From Gp7-AA10 sp041483175 (GTDB taxonomy: Bacteria; Acidobacteriota; Thermoanaerobaculia; Gp7-AA8), in the NCBI GenBank assembly GCA_041483175.1, contig JBGPFD010000122.1, positions 1-10,077 of the forward strand: a DNA stretch of 10,077 bases. The letters are read 5' to 3'. Made by a program: the position numbers and the translations under genes. The notes under the pieces were generated by a model. The model was given only the letters and a program-made list of their open reading frames with translations. It did no database searches and had not been told where the DNA came from. Position 1 is the first letter of the stretch, and each line of letters begins with the position of its first letter. Shown in pieces: positions 1-6,050 of this stretch.

Positions 1-1935
1 ACCGAAGAGCAGGCTCGCGGGAGCTCCGCGGCGACGGCGGCCATCGAGGAAGTGACCAAGATGGTGCAGCAGACGGCGGCGGCGACGCAGCAGCAATCGC
101 AGACGTCGCGCAAGGTCGGCGAGCAGGCGGCCACGGTCCGCGACACCACGCTCCACCTGAAACGCGCGACGTCCGAGCAGCAGAGCGGAAGTCAGGCCAT
201 CAGCCGCGCCATGCAGAACATCATGGGACTGGTGCAGCGCGTGCACGAGTCGGTCGCCGTGCTGACCACCGAAAGTGCGGCGATCGTTCACGCCATGAGC
301 ATCATCGAGCAGGCGACGCGCGAGAGCGGGGTGAGCATCACCGATCTCAATCAGATGGCCAACACGCTGACGCACGAATCGGTGCTGCTCAACCAGGAGC
401 TGGGACGCTTCGCTCTTCCGCGTCCGAACGACGGCGGCAGCATCACCACGGCGACGATTCTGTGGCAGCAATTGAATCTCGATCCGGTCTACGTCACCGC
501 CGCCGCACTCGGCTACATGTCGCGCGCGGTGCACGCCACGCTGGTCACCTACGGCGAAGGAGCGGAGCTGATGCCCGGCCTCGCCGAACGATGGGAAGTG
601 CTCGAGCAGGGTCACGTCTACCGGCTCCATCTGCGCCGCGGTGTCCGCTTTCACAACGGACGCCTCCTCGAAGCGCGCGACGTGCACGACAGTTTCGTCC
701 GCCTGCTGTCCCCCGAGTTGCAGTCGCCGAGCAGTTGGATCCTGCGGAACGTGCGCGGCGCGGCGGAAGTTCTCGCCGGCCGCGCCAGACTACTCAGCGG
801 CATCACCGTTCACGACGCGCACACGGTCGACATCGCGCTCGACGCGCCGCTGGCGTTTTTCCTGTCGCTCCTGTCGATGAACGAGACTTCGATCATCCCC
901 GCCGAGGATGCGCGCGATCGGGAGCGCTTCGGCGTGCGCGCCGCCGGCGCCGGGCCGTTTCGCATCGAGGAAGCGATCGAAGGAGAACGCGTGCGCCTGC
1001 GCAGGAATACGGACTACTACATTCCCGGCCAGCCGCACATCGAGGAGCTGACCTTCCGGCTCAATCTGCGCAGCGGGCGCGATGTGGCCGACGCATTCGC
1101 CCGCGGCGAGCTGGACATCGCGCACGGAATTCCGCCAAAGATCGCCAGCGAGTGGCAGCACAATCCACGCTTCGCGCCGTACATGCTCACCGCGACGCAA
1201 CTGCACACGTCGTACTTCAGCTACGACTGCTCGGCCGCGCCCTTCGATCGCCTCGAGGTGCGGCGCGCGGTCAACTACGCCATCGATCGCGAACGGATCA
1301 ACGACCGCGTCTTCGGCGGGCTCGGCGTCATCGCCCGGTCGCTTCTTCCGCCCGGACTCCTCGGATACGACGCGAACCTCAGCGGATTCGCGCATGACCC
1401 GGAACGGGCACGCTCGCTCATGCGCGAAGCGGGACACGCGGCCGGCCTCCGCGTCGAGTACCGCACCTGGGACACGGACGAATTCAACAACTCCGGCCTG
1501 CTGCCGCTGCTGCTCGAGGATCTGGCGGCGATCGGCATCGAGGTCAAGGTCACCCATCACTCCGCCACCGAGGCCCGCCGGCCACTGCAGCATCCGGGGC
1601 ATGGGATGGTGTTCTGCGGCAACTGGTACGCTGATTTCCCCGATCCCGACAATTTCTTCTACGTGTTCTTCCACAGCGACTCGAACTCGGTGCGCGGGCT
1701 CTATTTCCATTCGGCGGATCTCGACAAGCGCATCCTCGGCGGACGCCACACCAGCGACCTGGACAAGCGGACGGAAATTTACCGCGGCCTGAACGAGATG
1801 GTGGTCCGCGACGCGCCGCTGGCGACGCTGTTCCACGAGCCCCTCATCGTGGTGCACAAGCCGGAAGTACGCGGCCTGCGAACGTCACTCGTGCCGCCGC
1901 CGGTGCGGTACAAAGACACGTGGATCGAGTCCTGA
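1..1935 (+). CDS. Methyl-accepting-type coiled coil fused to SBP_bac_5 solute-binding domain (5' end outside window)
   Basis: The frame is open from base 1, so only the C-terminal 644 residues are visible; an internal GTG at 52 is not the start. Window residues 1-139 form a long Ala/Gln/Ser-rich heptad helix. Two EQ-x2-GS units lie 56 residues (eight heptads) apart, and the stretch closes with a LNQELGRFAL-type end like the C-terminal arm of chemoreceptor signalling domains. After a short Pro/Gly linker, residues ~150-644 match family 5 peptide-binding proteins: GLAERWEV, then LRRGVRFHNG, then RDVHDSFVRLL, an AGPFRIEE segment, and AVNYAIDRERI. No hydrophobic segment separates the halves, so both should lie in one compartment, probably the cytoplasm. 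Cytoplasmic SBP_bac_5 sensors are known (the SgrR regulator), so a ligand-sensing role is plausible. The ligand is unknown. The conserved receptor hairpin tip and any membrane helices would lie upstream. Confidence 0.85.
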   Translation, partial: TEEQARGSSAATAAIEEVTKMVQQTAAATQQQSQTSRKVGEQAATVRDTTLHLKRATSEQQSGSQAISRAMQNIMGLVQRVHESVAVLTTESAAIVHAMSIIEQATRESGVSITDLNQMANTLTHESVLLNQELGRFALPRPNDGGSITTATILWQQLNLDPVYVTAAALGYMSRAVHATLVTYGEGAELMPGLAERWEVLEQGHVYRLHLRRGVRFHNGRLLEARDVHDSFVRLLSPELQSPSSWILRNVRGAAEVLAGRARLLSGITVHDAHTVDIALDAPLAFFLSLLSMNETSIIPAEDARDRERFGVRAAGAGPFRIEEAIEGERVRLRRNTDYYIPGQPHIEELTFRLNLRSGRDVADAFARGELDIAHGIPPKIASEWQHNPRFAPYMLTATQLHTSYFSYDCSAAPFDRLEVRRAVNYAIDRERINDRVFGGLGVIARSLLPPGLLGYDANLSGFAHDPERARSLMREAGHAAGLRVEYRTWDTDEFNNSGLLPLLLEDLAAIGIEVKVTHHSATEARRPLQHPGHGMVFCGNWYADFPDPDNFFYVFFHSDSNSVRGLYFHSADLDKRILGGRHTSDLDKRTEIYRGLNEMVVRDAPLATLFHEPLIVVHKPEVRGLRTSLVPPPVRYKDTWIES

Positions 1936-2912
1936 AACAGCCGGGGCGTAGGGCACGGCCGCGCCGTGCCGCACCCCCGGAGAACGGCACGGCGCAGCCG
2001 TGCCCTACAGGACTGCGGGTTCATGGCGCCCTGACCCTGGTGGCGATTCTTTTTTCCCTCAACTACATCATCTCGAAGCTGGCGATGAACGCGTTCTCGC
2101 CGCTGACATTCGCGTACCTGCGCGTGGCCGGGTCGGCGATCGTGCTCCATCTGCTGTTTCGCGAGCGCGGAGCCGCGCCGCTCCCGCCCGGCGACTCGTG
2201 GCGCATCGCCGGCTACTCGCTTCTCGGCGTGGTGCTCAATCAATCGCTGTTTCTGGGCGGCCTCGCGCTGAGCAGCGCGCACATCGCGGCGATTCTGATG
2301 ACCACCATTCCGCTCTTCGCGCTTGCCGCGGCGATCGTCGCGCGACGCGAGCGGGCCACCGCGGCCAGAATCGGAGGGATTGCTCTCGCCGCCGCCGGGG
2401 CGCTGCTCGTCGTCGGCCGCGAAGGATTCGAAGGCGCGAGCAAATCGCTGATCGGCGATCTGCTGCTGATCGGCAACGCGCTTTGCTACGCGCTCTATCT
2501 CGTGCTGGCCAAGCCGATCATGGCCCGCATCTCGGCGCGGCGCCTGATCGCCCGCATGTTCGGACTCGGCGCGTTCCTCATGCTTCCCCTCTCCAGCCTG
2601 TCGTTGTTCCGCCAGCAATGGGCGTCGATCCCGCTCCGCGCCTGGATCGGCCTGCTGCTTGTAATCGCCGGTCCGACGGTCGCCGCGTACCTGCTGAACG
2701 CGTGGGCGTTGCGGCATGCCGACAGCTCGCTGGTGGCAGCCTACACGTACGCGCAACCGGTGATCACCACTGTCCTGGCCGCCTTCTTCCTCGGCGAATC
2801 GATCGGTCCGACCGCCATCGCCGCCGGCCTGATTATCTTCGCCGGCGTCTACCTGGCCGGCCGCCCCGCCCCGCCCGCGGCCCGGGTGGAAGCGGTGCCG
2901 GGACTAGAATGA
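1920..2912 (+). CDS. DMT superfamily (EamA-type) transporter
   Basis: This is an inner-membrane carrier of the drug/metabolite transporter family, with about ten hydrophobic helices in two EamA halves. The first helix contains LFSLNYIISKLAM, followed by AYLRVAGSAI, and the second half has PTVAAYLLNAWAL and AYTYAQPVITTVLAAFFLGE. The substrate cannot be told. The reading frame can start at GTG 1920, overlapping the upstream stop by 16 bases, for 330 residues. The first ~30 residues are then Arg/Pro-rich and encoded by a palindromic repeat (1948-2008). The only other GTG/ATG/TTG start before helix 1 is GTG 2040, which gives 290 residues but trims the start of the first helix. Neither has a convincing ribosome-binding site. 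The natural start may have been lost when the repeat arrived. Family and extent from 2040 on are secure; the N-terminus is not. Confidence 0.88.
   Translation: MDRVLKQPGRRARPRRAAPPENGTAQPCPTGLRVHGALTLVAILFSLNYIISKLAMNAFSPLTFAYLRVAGSAIVLHLLFRERGAAPLPPGDSWRIAGYSLLGVVLNQSLFLGGLALSSAHIAAILMTTIPLFALAAAIVARRERATAARIGGIALAAAGALLVVGREGFEGASKSLIGDLLLIGNALCYALYLVLAKPIMARISARRLIARMFGLGAFLMLPLSSLSLFRQQWASIPLRAWIGLLLVIAGPTVAAYLLNAWALRHADSSLVAAYTYAQPVITTVLAAFFLGESIGPTAIAAGLIIFAGVYLAGRPAPPAARVEAVPGLE
1948..2008. repeat. Double palindromic (REP/BIME-like) repeat inside DMT gene 5' end
   Basis: Two 24-base arms (1948-1971 and 1985-2008) are reverse complements with one mismatch, separated by 13 bases. Each arm also folds on itself: an 8-bp stem GGCACGGC/GCCGTGCC around a 3-base loop (CGC in the left arm, GCA in the right). 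The layout is that of a paired REP element. It starts 13 bases after the stop of the upstream gene and has no stop in the DMT frame, so it can be translated as part of that protein. Confidence 0.85.
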
Positions 2913-2914
2913 GA

Positions 2915-3018
2915 TGTCACCCCGAGCGTCAGCGAGGGGCCTGGAGGGACGGGCGGAGCCCAAGACAACATTCAACCGCCCCCCGCCGCCAGGCCCCTCG
3001 CTGACGCTCGGGGTGACA
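2915..3018. repeat. Perfect 30-bp inverted repeat, intergenic element
   Basis: Arms 2915-2944 and 2989-3018 are perfect reverse complements beginning TGTCACCCCGAGCG and ending CTGG, with a 44-base spacer. The element fills nearly all of the 140-base gap between the DMT stop and the sigma factor start. The first 15 bases of the arm recur at 8162-8176, so it is a family, not a one-off. It has no coding potential of its own and no T-run after the second arm, so it is not a classic intrinsic terminator. A non-autonomous palindromic repeat is the best description. Confidence 0.9.
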
Positions 3019-3052
3019 GTAAACAAGAACGCTTCTCGCGCGTCCAACACCA

Positions 3053-3685
3053 GTGGGCAGTGTGGCAGCGTTTCGATTGACCCAGATCAACGCATCGTCT
3101 CCGACGGACCGCGACCTGATCGCCCGCACCCTCGAGGGTGACGGCGGAGCGTTCGCCATTCTGGTGGATCGCTTCCAGCGGAAGATCTACCGCGTGGCGT
3201 ATGCCATCGTTCGCAACGACGTCGAGGCCGACACGGTGACGCAGGACACGTTCATTCAGGCTTACACCAACCTGGCGAAGTTCCAGGGGCGCTCCGAGTT
3301 CGAAACGTGGCTGACGCGCATCGCCATCAATCGATCGCGCGACTGGCTGCGGCGCCGCCGCTTCATCAGCTTCTTCAGCGGCGAGCTGGAAGAGGATCGA
3401 GAAGGATTCGTCGAGCCGGTCGATGATCGCCCCGATCCGGAGCGCGAGACCATGGCCCATCAGCTGCGCGCGGCCATCGAACGCGCCGAACGGAATCTCT
3501 CGCCGCAGCAGAAGGTGATCTTCCGGCTGCGCCATTATGAGAACTATTCATTGGAAGAGATTGCAGAGGCGCTCGAGCTGCGTGCCGGCACAGTGCGCGC
3601 GCATCTCTTCCGCGCCATTCACAAGATCCGCAAAGAGCTCGCCGGCTGGGTCACGACGAGACAGAGGAACTCCGATGACGACTAA
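3053..3685 (+). CDS. ECF-type RNA polymerase sigma factor
   Basis: This is a sigma-70 family ECF factor of about 210 residues that redirects RNA polymerase to a stress regulon. Residues ~19-102 form the sigma-2 region (DRDLIARTLEGDGGAFAILV, then TQDTFIQAY and the basic RDWLRRRR). After an acidic linker, residues ~148-195 form the sigma-4 helix-turn-helix (LSPQQKVIF, YSLEEIAEALEL, GTVRAHLFRA). GTG 3053 is the longest start after the upstream repeat. GTG 3062 and TTG 3077 are equally possible and keep all domains; none has a good ribosome-binding site. The gene overlaps the anti-sigma gene by 11 bases. Only 34 bases separate the inverted repeat from GTG 3053, so its promoter must lie within or before that repeat, or it is read through from the DMT gene. 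Confidence 0.93.
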   Translation: MGSVAAFRLTQINASSPTDRDLIARTLEGDGGAFAILVDRFQRKIYRVAYAIVRNDVEADTVTQDTFIQAYTNLAKFQGRSEFETWLTRIAINRSRDWLRRRRFISFFSGELEEDREGFVEPVDDRPDPERETMAHQLRAAIERAERNLSPQQKVIFRLRHYENYSLEEIAEALELRAGTVRAHLFRAIHKIRKELAGWVTTRQRNSDDD

Positions 3686-4175
3686 TCACTATAACGAAGC
3701 CGATTTGCTCGAAACCTACTACATGACGCCCGACCAGGCGTCGCCGCTCATCGCGCACGTGAACGAGTGCGATGAATGCCGCCAGCGGTATCAGCGGCTC
3801 GCGCGGAAGCTGCGCGAGATGGCCGCCTGCCCTGCCGAGAAGCCGTCGACGTTCTGGACGCGGCAGCGCCTGATGATCATGCGCGCGGTGGAAAGCGCAC
3901 GCGGCCGATCGCATCGGACGGCGCACATCGCCCGCATCGCCGCGGCCGCGGTTCTGGTGTTCGCCCTCGGCGGCGTAACGGTCTACGAAACGGTGCCGAA
4001 AGAACCGCCGGCTGTCGTCGCGCAGCAGACCGCGGCGCCGGTCACGGCATCCGACGATCTGCAGGTTCCGCGCGATCCGTGGGATTCGGACGAACTGAAG
4101 GACTTCGGCGCGGTCGTGCAGTGGCAATCGTGGGTCGCGCAATCGAATTCCACCGCTGGAGGGAGCTCGTTATGA
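3675..4175 (+). CDS. Membrane-anchored zinc-finger anti-sigma factor
   Basis: A 166-residue protein that probably binds and silences the sigma factor encoded just upstream. The N-terminal cytoplasmic part has the anti-sigma zinc motif H28-x3-C32-x2-C35 (HVNECDEC) followed by a charged helix. A single transmembrane helix spans about residues 85-104, and the remaining ~60 residues, rich in Pro/Ala/Thr then acidic, would be periplasmic. The start ATG 3675 lies 11 bases inside the sigma gene and is preceded by AGAGGA at 3662-3667 with good spacing, which fixes the start despite a longer open frame. Its stop overlaps the next gene as ATGA. The role rests on the motif, topology and gene order; sequence outside the zinc motif is not diagnostic. 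Confidence 0.88.
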   Translation: MTTNHYNEADLLETYYMTPDQASPLIAHVNECDECRQRYQRLARKLREMAACPAEKPSTFWTRQRLMIMRAVESARGRSHRTAHIARIAAAAVLVFALGGVTVYETVPKEPPAVVAQQTAAPVTASDDLQVPRDPWDSDELKDFGAVVQWQSWVAQSNSTAGGSSL

Positions 4176-4600
4176 ACCGCCGAATCGCGCTGCTCCTCCT
4201 CTCCGTATTCGTCGCCGGCTCCGCTCTCGCGCAGCTCCCGCCCGGCAAGTGGTGGCGGCGGCCGGACATCGTGCAGAAGCTGAACCTGACCGACGAACAG
4301 CAGGACAAGCTGGAAGCGATCTTCCGCTCCACGGCGCCCGATCTGATCGATCTCAAAGCGGAAGTGGATAAGGAGAACATCGCCCTGCGGGGCGAGCTCG
4401 ACCGGCCGCAATTCGACCGTGCGGCAATCCATCGGATCGCCGTGCGCCTCAACGACGCGCGCGGAAAGCTGTTCGACCGCACGCTGTCGATGCTGGTCGA
4501 CATGCGCGCAGTGCTGAACGATCCGCAGTGGAATCGGATGCGCAACGAGCTCGACAATTTGCAGCGGCCGCAGCCACGGCCCGGGCGACGACCGCAATAG
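4172..4600 (+). CDS. Secreted Spy/CpxP-like periplasmic protein
   Basis: A 142-residue exported protein. Residues 1-20 are a clear signal peptide (basic MNRR, hydrophobic core, SALA then Q21). The mature part is helical and charged. It begins with LNLTDEQQDKLEAIF, an LTxxQ-type motif of the Spy/CpxP/ZraP and heavy-metal-sensor families, and contains a related second helix (DPQWNRMRNEL) before a Pro/Arg-rich tail. Family members act in the periplasm as chaperones, or as metal-responsive sensors that control ECF sigma factors. Coupling to the sigma/anti-sigma pair (ATGA overlap, ribosome-binding site GGAGGGAG at 4158-4165) suggests it is either a target of this switch or its sensor. A metal ligand set is not evident, so the chaperone reading is slightly favoured. 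Confidence 0.8.
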   Translation: MNRRIALLLLSVFVAGSALAQLPPGKWWRRPDIVQKLNLTDEQQDKLEAIFRSTAPDLIDLKAEVDKENIALRGELDRPQFDRAAIHRIAVRLNDARGKLFDRTLSMLVDMRAVLNDPQWNRMRNELDNLQRPQPRPGRRPQ

Positions 4601-4651
4601 GTGTGGCGGCGGGCGCCCCGCCCCGGCGCGCGGGGACGCGCGCCGCTACAC
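4601..4651. repeat. GC-rich hairpin directly after the sigma operon
   Basis: Bases 4601-4619 pair with 4633-4651 in a 19-bp stem with two mismatches and one G-T pair, around a 13-base loop. It starts at the base after the Spy-like stop codon, a position expected of a transcription terminator or mRNA-stabilising hairpin. No T-run follows, so a strict intrinsic terminator is not supported. Its left arm resembles bases 6937-6954 (17 of 18 identical), hinting at a small repeat family. Confidence 0.6.
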
Positions 4652-4821
4652 TATTCGCGTGCTCGACGTCTCCCCTCACAACGGTTCCGCCGGTATCGTC
4701 CGCGAGGGCCGATGGCTGGTGACTGGTGTGCTGACGCTTCGACCCCTCCCGTTTGGCCATCCTGAAAGCCGCGGTACACCCTTTGCAGCTACCCTCTTCG
4801 TTTGGAATCAGTCTAGGATGA
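4652..4821 (+). other. Leader region before the receiver gene, with a weak short open frame
   Basis: This 170-base gap holds the sigma-54-like promoter described separately. A 67-codon frame runs from GTG 4659 to 4862 and starts 6 bases after a TACACT word, like a leaderless gene. Its product has no recognisable motif, overlaps the receiver start, and is not clearly protein-like after the first ~25 residues. It may be a decayed gene start or chance. Confidence 0.15.
4772..4787 (+). promoter_or_regulatory. Candidate sigma-54 (RpoN) promoter for the receiver gene
   Basis: The word CGGTACACCCTTTGCA fits the sigma-54 pattern TGGCACG-N4-TTGCA. The invariant GG (4773-4774) and GC (4785-4786) are exactly 12 bases apart, and TTGCA is complete. 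Positions T1, C4 and G7 of the consensus are not matched. Transcription would begin near 4798, about 24 bases before the ATG at 4822. No equally good sigma-70 promoter is visible in the gap. Confidence 0.5.
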
Positions 4822-5241
4822 ATGTGTACGGTGGCCATTCGAGCGCGCAGGGCGCCGTTTAAACTTCGAAAACTGCTCGTCATCGATGACGACACAAGAC
4901 TTCTCGCGTCGTATCGCGATTTGCTCACACCGTACGGGTTCGAGGTGCTCACCGCGGCTGACGGTCAGGATGCCATCCCGCTGGTCGAGGGCAATCCCGA
5001 TATTCAACTGGTGATCCTCGATCTGGCCATGCCACGAATGGACGGGCGCGAGTGGCTGCGCTGGTTTCGCAGCCTGCGCAACGACCTGCCGGTCATCGTG
5101 ATCACCGCCTACAAGCTCGATCCGAACGACGCCGAGCTCAGGCCGGCCATCGTTCTGGAGAAGCCGTTTCACGTCGCGGAACTGCTCGATCTGGTGGGAC
5201 TTTTCTGCGGCCTGAGCTTGCCGATCCCGGCGAAGGCCTAA
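4822..5241 (+). CDS. Stand-alone CheY-like response regulator receiver
   Basis: A 139-residue single receiver domain with no output domain. The acidic cluster D22-D23-D24 (LLVIDDD), the phospho-acceptor D67 in VILDLAMPRMDG, T95 in VIVITAY and K114 in LEKPF are all in place, so it should be phosphorylated by a histidine kinase and signal by protein contact. The last ~20 residues after the receiver are hydrophobic and short. ATG 4822 follows AGGA (4815-4818) closely. GTG 4831 is an alternative that removes only three residues. No kinase gene is adjacent in the window, so it is an orphan. It could belong to motility, a phosphorelay or regulation of an unlinked kinase. Its stop overlaps that of the convergent DUF3108 gene. 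Confidence 0.9.
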   Translation: MCTVAIRARRAPFKLRKLLVIDDDTRLLASYRDLLTPYGFEVLTAADGQDAIPLVEGNPDIQLVILDLAMPRMDGREWLRWFRSLRNDLPVIVITAYKLDPNDAELRPAIVLEKPFHVAELLDLVGLFCGLSLPIPAKA

Positions 5242-6050
5242 CGTCCTGCTTCTTTCGTGGCCTGCATGAAGGCGCACGATTCGACCGATTGAAGATCGAG
5301 CTGCAGCGAGGCCATGCTCTGCTGGATCTCGATGCGAAACGGGATGCGCCGCTCGTCTTCCGAGACCCACACTTTCACGCCACCGGGCCACTTTCTCTTT
5401 CCGCCCCCCGGCGCGTCGACGATCTCGAATCCGAGGGCGTTCACCCGCTGCCCGTCGATGGCGAAGGTGCGGCGTTCCGTGGGACGAAGGATGACCGGAT
5501 AGGAATTGCCGTCGGAGTAGATGCGCGTCACGATCGGCGCCTGGATGGATCTGGCGTTCTGGCGCAGGTAGTAGATGGCCGTGAGCACGTCACGCAGCGC
5601 GTCGGACGGCAGCGGCTCCGTTCTGTCCCACTGCTTCTCCGGCGTTTCCCTGTGAATGTGCGCCAGGCGTTTCAGGTAATCGAAAACCGTGCGCTCTTTC
5701 CGCGATTTGTTGCGCCACGCGTAGCCGTGATAGGTCATCAGCGTCTTCTCGCCCGTCTCGTCCATCTGCGTTTCGTAGACGTAGAAGCCGCTCCTCGGGT
5801 CGGCCGATGTGATCAGAAGCTCGCTCCTGATCGACCGTTCCTCGGCCGTCGGAAAGACCGTCCGCAACTCGCCCGTGCCGGACGTCGGGAAGACGAGGCC
5901 CGCGATCCACGACAGCCCGCCGCGCATGCGCCACGAGTAATGAAAGTCCTCGACGTTGCTCGGGCCGTGACAGTTCAGCTCGGCGGCCGCAAGCGGCCCG
6001 CTCACCAGGCCGATTGCACACGCCGCAATCAGGCTACCGATCCCCTTCAT
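5238..6050 (-). CDS. Secreted DUF3108 family protein
   Basis: A 270-residue exported protein. Residues 1-23 form a signal peptide (MKG, hydrophobic core, cleavage after PLAAA). The rest looks like a beta-rich fold of the DUF3108 family. The clearest parts are the DGNSYPVILRPTERRTF strand region and the C-terminal VKVWVSEDERRIPFRIEIQ, which matches the family's 'W-S-D-x-x-R-I-P-x-R-I' pattern. The function of DUF3108 proteins is not established; a periplasmic or outer-envelope role is likely. Two cysteines (C27 and one near residue 260) could pair after export. The start ATG 6050-6048 overlaps the ispH stop as ATGA, so translation is probably coupled to ispH. I see no catalytic motif. Confidence 0.82.
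   Translation of the reverse strand: MKGIGSLIAACAIGLVSGPLAAAELNCHGPSNVEDFHYSWRMRGGLSWIAGLVFPTSGTGELRTVFPTAEERSIRSELLITSADPRSGFYVYETQMDETGEKTLMTYHGYAWRNKSRKERTVFDYLKRLAHIHRETPEKQWDRTEPLPSDALRDVLTAIYYLRQNARSIQAPIVTRIYSDGNSYPVILRPTERRTFAIDGQRVNALGFEIVDAPGGGKRKWPGGVKVWVSEDERRIPFRIEIQQSMASLQLDLQSVESCAFMQATKEAGR

Noticed and set aside
790..1857. 355-codon open frame on minus opposite the fusion gene
   Set aside because: It is antisense to a well-supported SBP_bac_5 domain, has no family motif, and reads as low-complexity Arg/Val/Glu typical of GC-rich shadow frames.
1779..2756. 325-codon minus frame across the DMT gene
   Set aside because: It is rich in Arg/Gln/Glu with no fold, and lies antisense to transmembrane-coding sequence.
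2914..3159. Short frames on both strands encoding CHPERQRG-like peptides
   Set aside because: They are translations of the 2915-3018 inverted repeat, not genes.
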